A stretch of 8,528 bases of DNA from Gammaproteobacteria bacterium (lineage in GTDB: Bacteria; Pseudomonadota; Gammaproteobacteria; Nitrosococcales; Methylophagaceae), in the NCBI GenBank assembly GCA_003645385.1, contig QNEY01000064.1, forward strand, positions 1-8,528. The letters are read 5' to 3'. The position numbers were made by a program, and so were the translations under genes. The notes under the pieces are model-generated. The model searched no databases. It saw only the letters and a program-made list of their open reading frames with translations, and was not told the origin of the DNA. Numbering within the stretch: the stretch's first letter is position 1; each line of letters opens with the position of its first letter. This document shows positions 1-5,443 of this stretch, in pieces.

Positions 1-603
1 AACTCGGTTACGAAAACGATCGTAGGTTCGCCCTTTATCATTACTGCTGAGTAATCCCGCTTCATTTAACTGCTGGCGAGCAAGATCTGTTGTGCCGAAG
101 GTTTTAAGCACATTGTCCCAACCATCCGGTGCCATGCCAATATTAAATAGTTCTATCGTTTTGGATGATAAACCGCGTTGCTTCAAATAATCTTCAAATA
201 TTGTTCGCTGAGGGTGAGTCTGTAACTGATGAACATAATACTGGCTAACTTTATCTAGTACGTCATAGAGGTTTTGTGTTGCTGGTGATGGCGACAATGA
301 CTGCGTAGTCGGAACGGTCATCCCTACCAAGTCGGCAAGCTCATGAATAGATTCAGGAAAACTCATCTGATCATATTCCATCAAAAAACCAATGGCAGTA
401 CCATGGGCACCACAACCAAAACAGTGATAAAACTGTTTGTCTGGACTTACGGTAAACGAAGGTGTTTTTTCATTATGAAAAGGACAACAAGCTTGCAGGT
501 TTTTGCCTGCTTTTTTTAACGGAACACGCGCATCAACGACATCAACAATATCAACACGTGTTAATAAGTCATCGATAAATTGTGTGGGGATTTGACCGGC
601 CAT
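1..603 (-). CDS. dnaG: DNA primase DnaG, N-terminal 201 residues (3' end outside window)
   Basis: DnaG synthesises the RNA primers for replication, acting with the DnaB helicase. I translated the minus strand from the ATG at 603; the frame stays open to the window edge, giving 201 residues that begin MAGQIPTQFIDDLL, close to E. coli DnaG. The CHC2 zinc-binding domain is intact: Cys40 and His43 in CCPFH, then Cys61 and Cys64 in HCFGCG, the same positions as in E. coli. The visible part ends at YDRFRNRV, where the TOPRIM catalytic core begins; the active-site acidic residues and the DnaB-binding C-terminus lie outside. The gene is third after rpsU and yqeY, 70 bp beyond the yqeY stop. No convincing Shine-Dalgarno sequence precedes the ATG, which would fit the low primase output known from E. 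coli. Identity is very secure. Confidence 0.97.
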   Translation of the reverse strand, partial: MAGQIPTQFIDDLLTRVDIVDVVDARVPLKKAGKNLQACCPFHNEKTPSFTVSPDKQFYHCFGCGAHGTAIGFLMEYDQMSFPESIHELADLVGMTVPTTQSLSPSPATQNLYDVLDKVSQYYVHQLQTHPQRTIFEDYLKQRGLSSKTIELFNIGMAPDGWDNVLKTFGTTDLARQQLNEAGLLSSNDKGRTYDRFRNRV

Positions 604-638
604 AACAGAACTACTATATCCGGTTTATTTTGTTTGTC

Positions 639-668
639 ACAAGCTTACCAACAACAAGGCAAGCATGT
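639..668 (-). promoter_or_regulatory. Stem-loop in the mRNA between yqeY and dnaG
   Basis: Read on the minus strand, GCTTGCC (664-658) and GGTAAGC (649-643) pair over 7 bp, including one G-U wobble, around an 8-nt loop. After one T-T mismatch, three more pairs (ACA/TGT) extend the stem. No U-run follows, so it is not a typical intrinsic terminator. In E. coli the rpsU-dnaG gap holds a terminator that lowers primase expression; by inference this hairpin could attenuate transcription, mark a processing site or stabilise the upstream message. Confidence 0.45.
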
Positions 669-673
669 TCAAC

Positions 674-1135
674 TTATGCGGTAAGAGCTGCCTTAACAAG
701 ACCACTAACCGCACCCATATCTGCTCGCCCTTGTAGCTTTGGCCGCAATGTATTCATTACGTTACCCATATCACGGGGGCCTATAGCATTAAGTTCAGCA
801 ATAACAGCTTTAATTTCATTGGCAATCTCATCATCGCTCAATGCTGCAGGCATAAACTCATCGATAATTGCTAATTCAGCAATTTCAATAGTAGCTAAGT
901 CATCACGGCCCGCTTCTTGAAACTGGCTTAGCGAATCACGACGCTGTTTGCACATCTTAGTTAAGACGGTAATGATTCCGTCGTCATCAAGATCTTGTCG
1001 AGTATCGACTTCTATCTGCTTAATCGCCGCGGTGATCTGGCGCAAGGTTGCAAGACGTTCTTTTTCTTTAGCGCGCATTGCGGCTTTAACGTTATCTTGA
1101 ATTGTAACCTTTAATGGGCTTGATTCAACTGGCAT
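674..1135 (-). CDS. yqeY: GatB/YqeY domain-containing protein
   Basis: This 153-residue protein belongs to the YqeY family, small helical proteins related to the C-terminal tRNA-binding tail of the GatB amidotransferase subunit; their cellular role is not settled. The diagnostic features are the N-terminal helix with KAAMRAKEKERLATLR (about residues 17-32), the KQRRDSLSQF helix (about 63-72), a segment with IIDEFMPAALSDDEI, and the C-terminal GRADMGAVSGLVKAAL motif. Length matches the family (about 150). It begins 24 bp after the rpsU stop and is followed by dnaG, so it should be co-transcribed in the operon. No strong Shine-Dalgarno is seen before the ATG at 1135, but there is no better start before Met20, which would remove conserved sequence. 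The family call is firm; the function is not. Confidence 0.93.
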   Translation of the reverse strand: MPVESSPLKVTIQDNVKAAMRAKEKERLATLRQITAAIKQIEVDTRQDLDDDGIITVLTKMCKQRRDSLSQFQEAGRDDLATIEIAELAIIDEFMPAALSDDEIANEIKAVIAELNAIGPRDMGNVMNTLRPKLQGRADMGAVSGLVKAALTA

Positions 1136-1159
1136 AGATTTGGTGTCTTAAGTTTTATC

Positions 1160-1375
1160 TTAGTACATGCGAACGCGACGAGCGCTTTCACGTGAAACTT
1201 TCTTTTGGTGACGTTTAACTGCAGCTGCAGCAGCACGTTTACGTACTGTTGTTGGTTTTTCATAAGCTTCACGTGCACGAGCTTCTGCAACTGTACCTGC
1301 TTTTTCGCAAGAACGTTTGAAGCGTCGCAAAGCAATATCGAAGGGCTCGTTTTCTTTTACGCGTACTGATGGCAT
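1160..1375 (-). CDS. rpsU: 30S ribosomal protein S21
   Basis: S21 is a small basic protein of the 30S subunit platform, near the anti-Shine-Dalgarno end of 16S rRNA, and takes part in translation initiation. The 71-residue product is the same length as E. coli S21 and nearly identical in the segments ENEPFDIALRRFKRSCEKAG and YEKPTTVRKRA, ending in ARRVRMY. I chose the ATG at 1375 over an in-frame TTG at 1393: the ATG gives the canonical MPSVRVKENEPF start and has an AGGAA Shine-Dalgarno (complement of 1383-1387) 7 nt upstream, whereas the TTG would put that site inside the gene. It is the first gene of the rpsU-yqeY-dnaG operon and is divergent from tsaD. Confidence 0.98.
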   Translation of the reverse strand: MPSVRVKENEPFDIALRRFKRSCEKAGTVAEARAREAYEKPTTVRKRAAAAAVKRHQKKVSRESARRVRMY

Positions 1376-1414
1376 TAATAAATTCCTAAACAATTATTTG
1401 TGGAAAAGCCCTTA

Positions 1415-1442
1415 ATTGTACGAAATATTGAAAGGAAAGCAA
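1415..1442 (-). promoter_or_regulatory. Candidate sigma-70 promoter for rpsU-yqeY-dnaG
   Basis: On the minus strand TTGCTT (1442-1437) is followed after 16 bp by TACAAT (1420-1415). The -10 box matches 5 of 6 consensus bases, the -35 box only 3. Transcription would start near 1408 and give a leader of roughly 30 nt carrying the AGGAA ribosome-binding site. This is a consensus match by eye and has not been tested. Confidence 0.45.
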
Positions 1443-1446
1443 AGAG

Positions 1447-1478
1447 TTGAATCAAATTTCTTTTAAAGAAGGCATAAT
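1447..1478 (+). promoter_or_regulatory. Weak candidate promoter for tsaD
   Basis: CATAAT at 1473-1478 is a 5-of-6 match to a -10 box, 35 bp before the tsaD ATG. The nearest -35-like hexamer, TTGAAT at 1447-1452, lies 20 bp upstream, which is wider than the usual 16-18 bp, so the pairing is doubtful. A perfect AT-rich inverted repeat (TTCTTT-T-AAAGAA, 1458-1470) lies in the spacer. Confidence 0.28.
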
Positions 1479-1513
1479 AGTGTCATTTATTTCACACTGA
1501 GACTGACACCAAA

Positions 1514-2521
1514 ATGCGGGTATTAGGCATTGAATCTTCCTGTGATGAGACAGGTATTGCGCTCTATGAGAGCGAAAAAGGATTGCTGGCGCACGCTCTT
1601 TATAGCCAAATTGCACTCCATGCTGAGTATGGTGGTGTAGTGCCTGAGCTTGCTTCACGCGATCATATTCGTAAAACATTGCCCTTAATTGATCAGGTAT
1701 TAAACGAAGCAAAGCTAAAACGCACAGATATTGATGCCATAGCCTACACTGCCGGGCCAGGTTTAGTTGGTGCATTATTGGTCGGTGCGGCAATTGGTCG
1801 TAGCATGGCTTGGGCATTAGATGTCCCAGCGCTCGCCATTAATCATATGGAAGGGCACTTGCTGTCTCCTTTATTGGAAGAAGATGCGCCCGAATTCCCC
1901 TTTGTTTCATTACTGGTCTCAGGCGGCCATACCTTATTGGTAGATGTACAGGGTGTTGGACAATATCAATTACTAGGTGAATCTATTGATGATGCTGTGG
2001 GTGAGGCATTTGATAAAACTGCAAAAATGCTTGGGCTCAGCTATCCGGGTGGGCCTATCTTGGCAGCACTTGCAGAAAAAGGTACGCCTGATAAATACCT
2101 GTTTCCTCGTCCAATGACCAACCGCCCAGGTTTAGATTTTAGTTTTAGTGGCTTAAAAACATTTGCTATGAATACTTGGCGTGATAGCGAACAATCTGAA
2201 CAAGATCAAGTTGATATTGCCCTGGCATTTCAAACTGCTGCGGTAGAAACATTGGCTATTAAATGTAAACGAGCACTAAAAGAAACTGGCTACAAGGCCT
2301 TAGTTGTTGCTGGTGGCGTGAGTGCCAATAAAGCATTACGGAAACGACTTGATGCCATGTCACAGATTCAAGTGTATTATCCTCGCCCAGAATTTTGCAG
2401 TGATAATGGTGCTATGATTGCCTTTGCAGGGGCGATGCGTCAGTCAGCAATGATCAAGCAACCCATACCCACCTTTTCAGCTAGGCCTCGATGGCCATTG
2501 GATGAGCTTAGCCCACCTTAA
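1514..2521 (+). CDS. tsaD: tRNA N6-adenosine threonylcarbamoyltransferase TsaD
   Basis: TsaD (Gcp/YgjD) transfers the threonylcarbamoyl group from threonylcarbamoyl-AMP to A37 of ANN-decoding tRNAs, making t6A in the cytoplasm with TsaB and TsaE. The 335-residue product is collinear with E. coli TsaD (337). Visible signatures are MRVLGIESSCDETG at the N-terminus (ASKHA fold), YGGVVPELASRDH (about 39-51), the metal-binding HMEGH with His111 and His115, VSGGHT (135-140), GESIDDAVGEAFDKTAK (155-171), VAGGVSAN (265-272) and the CSDNGAMIA segment with Asp297. It is complete and intact. Only a weak GAG lies upstream of the ATG, so initiation may be modest. It is divergent from rpsU, a common gammaproteobacterial arrangement, and converges with the DUF2058 gene with 10 bp between stops. 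No intrinsic terminator is visible at its 3' end. Confidence 0.98.
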   Translation: MRVLGIESSCDETGIALYESEKGLLAHALYSQIALHAEYGGVVPELASRDHIRKTLPLIDQVLNEAKLKRTDIDAIAYTAGPGLVGALLVGAAIGRSMAWALDVPALAINHMEGHLLSPLLEEDAPEFPFVSLLVSGGHTLLVDVQGVGQYQLLGESIDDAVGEAFDKTAKMLGLSYPGGPILAALAEKGTPDKYLFPRPMTNRPGLDFSFSGLKTFAMNTWRDSEQSEQDQVDIALAFQTAAVETLAIKCKRALKETGYKALVVAGGVSANKALRKRLDAMSQIQVYYPRPEFCSDNGAMIAFAGAMRQSAMIKQPIPTFSARPRWPLDELSPP

Positions 2522-2531
2522 TAGTCACCAA

Positions 2532-3083
2532 CTACCACATTAAATCGTCTGGGATCTGATAATCAGCATACGGATCATCTTCATCAGAACCTTGTTCGGC
2601 CTGAGTGCGAATAACCATTTCTGGCAAGCGAGTTTCAATCTTTTCAGCTATTTTATCAGGAACAAGAGTATGGCTTTCACCAATAATAACTATGGCTAAT
2701 TGGCCTAGAATCAACTGCTTCTGCTGCTCAGAAGTAATGTAGATCTTTTTAATTTTGCTATTCTGCTCAAAATTATAAGAAATATCTGCCTCTTTCGGAA
2801 TGTCGATCCTATGCTGTTGAGCAATCTGCCGAACTTCAGCAATTAATGCTTTTTTAGCACGCTCAACATCACGTTGTTTATTTAACTCTAAATCCCGCTG
2901 CTGCTTATTACGCTTTGATTTCTCCATCTCTTGTGTAAGCATTTGTGGTTCAAGATCTTCACCTGACTTAATTGCTTTTCTGGTTTTTGTCGCCTGCTTG
3001 CGCTTTTGGTGCTGGGATTTTTTTGCTTTTTTCTTGTCAACGACGCCAATATTGAGCAGTTGATCCTGTAATGAACCTGCCAT
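2532..3083 (-). CDS. DUF2058 family protein (YaiL-like)
   Basis: This 183-residue protein matches the DUF2058 family, to which E. coli YaiL belongs; databases often call it nuclease- or nucleoprotein-associated, but the function is not established. The N-terminal half (about 1-95) is strongly basic and helical, starting SLQDQLLNIGVVDKKKAKK and continuing through KQ/KR-rich stretches, which suggests nucleic-acid or ribosome contact. A compact domain follows (about 98-160: ISYNFEQNSKIKKIYI and GQLAIVIIGE). The C-terminus, DEDDPYADYQIPDDLMW, is the family hallmark and nearly the same as in YaiL. An AGAG Shine-Dalgarno (complement of 3090-3093) lies 6 nt before the ATG at 3083. It lies downstream of plsY on the same strand with a 75-bp palindromic repeat between them, so it may share the plsY transcript. 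No clear promoter of its own is visible. Confidence 0.9.
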   Translation of the reverse strand: MAGSLQDQLLNIGVVDKKKAKKSQHQKRKQATKTRKAIKSGEDLEPQMLTQEMEKSKRNKQQRDLELNKQRDVERAKKALIAEVRQIAQQHRIDIPKEADISYNFEQNSKIKKIYITSEQQKQLILGQLAIVIIGESHTLVPDKIAEKIETRLPEMVIRTQAEQGSDEDDPYADYQIPDDLMW

Positions 3084-3117
3084 TGTGATCTCTTTTAAAT
3101 TTGGTTAACTCTTTGTT

Positions 3118-3192
3118 GTCATTCCCGCATGCTTTTAGCAGGAACCCCAGAGGTTTATTATGGATTCCGGCTCAAAAGACTACCGGAATGAC
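3118..3192. repeat. 75-bp MITE-like palindromic repeat (GTCATTCC...GGAATGAC)
   Basis: The element is bounded by perfect 8-bp terminal inverted repeats, GTCATTCC (3118-3125) and GGAATGAC (3185-3192). Beyond them the two halves resemble each other in inverted orientation over about 30 bp (shared CTTTT, then GGAA and CC). Each half can itself fold: TTCCCGC/GCAGGAA with one mismatch on the left, and a perfect 7-bp ATTCCGG/CCGGAAT stem on the right. Ends of the GTCATTCC(C)G type are widespread in small non-coding repeats of proteobacteria. It lies 12 bp after the plsY stop and 34 bp before the DUF2058 start. Copy number elsewhere is unknown, so repeat status is inferred from the architecture. Confidence 0.7.
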
Positions 3193-3204
3193 GAAGTATT
3201 AGTA

Positions 3205-3801
3205 TTATTTAGACTGGCCTTCTTCACCTGAAAGCAGACGCTTAATATTACTCTGATGGCGAACCAACAACATCACAGCCATTACAAAAACAATCCAACG
3301 TGCATTAATACTATCAATCATCCACAGACTATAGAAAGGTGTGAGTGCTGCTGCAGTGATGGCCGACAAGGATGAAATACGACTAATTGCAAATACCACC
3401 AACCAAGTAAGCAATATACAGCCAGCAAGTGGTGGAGATAGAGCCAGCAAGCCTCCTAATGCTGTGGCAACACCTTTACCACCTTTGAAGTCAAAAAATA
3501 TTGGGTAGAGATGCCCCAGAAAAGCAGCAAATGCTGTTGCGGCCAACCATGTTGTATCTAAATCCAATAATCTAGCGATCACTACTGGCAATATGCCTTT
3601 AATAACATCAATGATTAATACTGTTGCTGCCAACTTCTTACCGCCAAAGCGGAGTACATTGGTAGCACCTGGATTACCAGAGCCCTGTGTTCTAGGATCG
3701 GGTAAACCTGCTAACTTACATAAAATAATAGCGCTGGATAAAGAGCCTATTAAATAAGCGCCAACAATAACAATCAACGGTAAAGCAATGGTTTCTAGCA
3801 T
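3205..3801 (-). CDS. plsY: Glycerol-3-phosphate acyltransferase PlsY
   Basis: PlsY is an inner-membrane enzyme that transfers an acyl group from acyl-phosphate (made by PlsX) to sn-glycerol-3-phosphate, giving lysophosphatidic acid. The 198-residue product has the family length and all three conserved cytoplasmic motifs: GSGNPGATNVLR (about 40-51), GHLYPIFFDFKGGKGVATALG (96-116) and RHQSNIKRLLSGEE (181-194). Between them are about five hydrophobic segments (roughly 5-28, 56-77, 84-104, 115-140 and 144-180, the last long enough for one or two passes). The ATG at 3801 gives the expected N-terminus, although no clear Shine-Dalgarno precedes it. It is divergent from folB. GpsA, which makes its substrate, is encoded about 4 kb away in the same window but in a different transcription unit. 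Confidence 0.97.
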   Translation of the reverse strand: MLETIALPLIVIVGAYLIGSLSSAIILCKLAGLPDPRTQGSGNPGATNVLRFGGKKLAATVLIIDVIKGILPVVIARLLDLDTTWLAATAFAAFLGHLYPIFFDFKGGKGVATALGGLLALSPPLAGCILLTWLVVFAISRISSLSAITAAALTPFYSLWMIDSINARWIVFVMAVMLLVRHQSNIKRLLSGEEGQSK

Positions 3802-3832
3802 GATATGATGCCATTTAGTTAGTTATCGTCTC

Positions 3833-3860
3833 ATTATAGGGCTATTAACAGTTATTTCCA
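3833..3860 (-). promoter_or_regulatory. Candidate sigma-70 promoter for plsY
   Basis: On the minus strand TGGAAA (3860-3855; 4 of 6 consensus bases) is followed after 16 bp by a perfect TATAAT (3838-3833). The predicted start site is near 3826, leaving a leader of about 25 nt before the plsY ATG. This is the best promoter match in the window, made by eye. No equally good box was found for the divergent folB gene. Confidence 0.55.
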
Positions 3861-3880
3861 CCTTTGAGCAGAGATCTCAC

Positions 3881-4234
3881 ATGGACAAAATATTTCTTAA
3901 CGATCTAAAAGTCGACACCTTTATCGGCATTTATGACTGGGAAAAAGAAACCCTGCAAACACTAGGATTTGACCTTGAAATAGATTGGGATATCCGCGCT
4001 GCCGCTGCAAGTGACGATATTGTCGACACACTCAATTATGGTGATATTGCACAAACTATCGTTAACTTCGTGGAAGCTAGTCGCTATCAACTCATTGAGA
4101 CGCTGGCTGAAGATCTATGTTCATTACTACTAAAAGAATACCCCATTCCCAAACTTAAATTATCGTTGAGTAAGCCGGTTGCTCTTCATGGTCAAAACAT
4201 CGCTAAAATAGTCATTGAACGTACTAAAAAATGA
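3881..4234 (+). CDS. folB: Dihydroneopterin aldolase FolB
   Basis: FolB cleaves 7,8-dihydroneopterin to 6-hydroxymethyl-7,8-dihydropterin and glycolaldehyde in folate synthesis; the enzyme is an octamer. The 117-residue product aligns end to end with E. coli FolB, with the key residues at the same positions: Glu21 (YDWE), Tyr53 (LNYGDIA), Glu73 (LIETLAE) and the catalytic Lys98 (LSLSKPVA). The FxGIYDWE start and SDD..DTLNYGDI segments are typical of FolB rather than the related epimerase FolX, although FolB and FolX are close paralogues and the split is partly judgement. A weak AGAG lies 7-8 nt before the ATG and overlaps a perfect GAGATCTC palindrome (3871-3878). Its TGA overlaps the folK ATG (ATGA, 4231-4234), indicating coupled translation. 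Confidence 0.94.
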   Translation: MDKIFLNDLKVDTFIGIYDWEKETLQTLGFDLEIDWDIRAAAASDDIVDTLNYGDIAQTIVNFVEASRYQLIETLAEDLCSLLLKEYPIPKLKLSLSKPVALHGQNIAKIVIERTKK

Positions 4235-4761
4235 GCCCTCCACAATCTGGCTATTTACTTGGTATCGGTAGCAATATTAACCCAGTCAAGAATATAGGCT
4301 CTATTATTAGTCTATTACTTGATCATTATCCTCAACTCACTTTAAGTCGTGTGCTCAAAATCCCCCCTATTGGAATGAACAGTCAACACGACTTCCTTAA
4401 TGTAGTGGTGTTTATTGAAACAAACAGTAGTGAAGCTGATTTAAAAATGATTTGTAATGCTATTGAGGTACAACTCGGACGGGATCGCAACGATCCAGAT
4501 AGAAAACACAAAGATCGTCCTGCAGATCTGGATATCCTGACAAAAGCACAGTTTCCTGATGATCTCGATCGCCCTACCAACAGCATTACAGATGAATATT
4601 TTCTTTATCCCTTGTTAGAAGAGATTGCTGCTTTTCTATCAGGAAATAGTTTCTCGCTCACTCAAACCGGCGTAGAAATAACTTCTGATAGTTTAACGTT
4701 TGGACAAACGGCGACCACCATCAACCGGGATACTGGCTCCAGTAATAAACGGATTATCTAA
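4231..4761 (+). CDS. folK: Divergent 6-hydroxymethyl-dihydropterin pyrophosphokinase (FolK family)
   Basis: HPPK transfers pyrophosphate from ATP to 6-hydroxymethyl-7,8-dihydropterin, the product of FolB, so the ATGA-coupled folB-folK pair makes sense. The N-terminus YLLGIGSNINP (8-18) is the HPPK glycine/asparagine motif, FLNVVV (55-60) the central strand, and LGRDR...KDRPADLDIL (82-103) the catalytic segment with the Mg-binding Asp99 and Asp101. This segment departs from the classical RWGPR-LDLD form: the usual Trp is missing, GPR is replaced by KDR, and there are two extra residues before the DLD. EYFLYPLLEEIA (122-133) fits the family's late helix. At 176 residues it is slightly longer than E. 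coli HPPK, and its last 23 codons, stop included, run antisense to the end of folM. It may be a paralogue with a separate main FolK elsewhere. Confidence 0.85.
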   Translation: MSPPQSGYLLGIGSNINPVKNIGSIISLLLDHYPQLTLSRVLKIPPIGMNSQHDFLNVVVFIETNSSEADLKMICNAIEVQLGRDRNDPDRKHKDRPADLDILTKAQFPDDLDRPTNSITDEYFLYPLLEEIAAFLSGNSFSLTQTGVEITSDSLTFGQTATTINRDTGSSNKRII

Positions 4762-5415
4762 CAAGCTTTTTACCGCCATATATACTGGTTCAGCACCACC
4801 CTCTTTCGCTAAAAGCGTTTCATCCAGCATCTGTTGTCTTACTTCCACAGAATGTTGTTTTGTGAATAAAACTGGGCCAGGGGCGACAGCATTCACTTTT
4901 ATATTAGGTGCAAATTTTTTGGCTAAAACAAGCATCATATTATGTAAGCCAGCCTTGGTTGTGCCATAAATATCAAAATCTACTGTCGGATTTTCAACAT
5001 TGATATCAGTGATGTGAATAATATCAGCGGGATCTTCCATCGTACCCTGTAGCAACGGATACAAGCCCTGGTTAATCAAAAATGGCGCCATCATGTGCAC
5101 ATGGAAAAACCGCTCATACTGGTCAGCAGCCTCGGTTAAATTTGTTGCTGTTGGTTCAAATGACGATGCATTATGGATCAGAGCTCTAAAGCTGCCACAA
5201 TACTCCTGCAAAACCTGAATAAATTGTAGAATAGCCATTTTATTTGAAAACTCAGCCTGCATTGTTGTTACGCCTAAATCCGATAAAGCTTTGATCTCAG
5301 CTGTATGCGTACGATAATGAGCAACAACCGTATAGCCATCCTGATGTAGGCGCCTTGCGATATGATAACCAATACGACGACCGGCTCCTGTAACTAAAAC
5401 TACATTTTCTAACAC
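4693..5415 (-). CDS. folM: FolM-type dihydromonapterin/dihydrofolate reductase (pteridine reductase-like SDR)
   Basis: FolM is an NADPH-dependent short-chain dehydrogenase that reduces dihydromonapterin, and weakly dihydrofolate, to the tetrahydro form. Numbering from GTG 5415 (240 residues), the cofactor motif is TGAGRRIG (9-16), followed by the pteridine-reductase-like HYRTH (33-37), HNAS (81-84), ITD with Asp137, and Y-x-x-x-K with Tyr150 and Lys154. The 13-residue spacing from Asp to Tyr equals that of PTR1, where Asp replaces the usual SDR Ser. The C-terminus VDGGRRL is typical of FolM. I prefer GTG 5415 because AGGAGGT (complement of 5419-5425) precedes it, though only 3 nt away; an in-frame GTG at 5442 would add nine residues and overlap the methyltransferase gene. 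The 3' end overlaps folK by 69 bp. FolM rather than a generic SDR is likely but not certain. Confidence 0.86.
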   Translation of the reverse strand: MLENVVLVTGAGRRIGYHIARRLHQDGYTVVAHYRTHTAEIKALSDLGVTTMQAEFSNKMAILQFIQVLQEYCGSFRALIHNASSFEPTATNLTEAADQYERFFHVHMMAPFLINQGLYPLLQGTMEDPADIIHITDINVENPTVDFDIYGTTKAGLHNMMLVLAKKFAPNIKVNAVAPGPVLFTKQHSVEVRQQMLDETLLAKEGGAEPVYMAVKSLLDNPFITGASIPVDGGRRLSKR

Positions 5416-5443
5416 CTGACCTCCTATGACTTTTTCTAACACC
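5405..5443. repeat. 12-bp direct repeat spanning the folM/methyltransferase start region
   Basis: TTTTCTAACACC occurs at 5405-5416 and again at 5432-5443, 27 bp apart, with partial similarity continuing on both sides. The first copy covers the first codons of folM (GTG TTA GAA AA on the minus strand). The second lies in codons 3-6 of the plus-strand methyltransferase gene and supplies the alternative upstream GTG of folM. A small tandem duplication of the folM start is the simplest explanation. Confidence 0.7.

Noticed and set aside
1111..1335. 74-codon open frame within rpsU in another minus-strand frame
   Set aside because: It overlaps a certain ribosomal protein gene and its sequence is low-complexity, produced by the Ala/Arg/Lys codons of rpsU.
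1376..1393. Six-residue N-terminal extension of S21 starting at TTG 1393
   Set aside because: It would translate through the AGGAA ribosome-binding site and add residues absent from S21 proteins; the ATG at 1375 gives the exact 71-residue canonical form.
1452..1817. 121-codon open frame antisense to the tsaD 5' end
   Set aside because: It has odd composition with no recognisable domain, lies opposite strongly conserved tsaD codons and covers the tsaD promoter region; it is a chance frame.
2519..2600. Terminator between tsaD and the DUF2058 gene
   Set aside because: Only short palindromes such as CTGATAATCAG are present, without a GC-rich stem plus T-run on either strand; termination here may be Rho-dependent.
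3118..3192. The palindromic repeat as a simple intrinsic terminator of plsY
   Set aside because: Neither hairpin is followed by a run of T on the minus strand, and the matching end sequences fit a repeat element better.
4700..4969. 89-codon plus-strand open frame opposite folM, just inside the folK end
   Set aside because: It mirrors the FolM C-terminal region codon by codon and shows no family features or ribosome-binding site.
5416..5442. Upstream GTG start for folM at 5442
   Set aside because: It has no ribosome-binding site at useful spacing, overlaps the methyltransferase start and arises from the direct repeat; it is kept only as a possible alternative.
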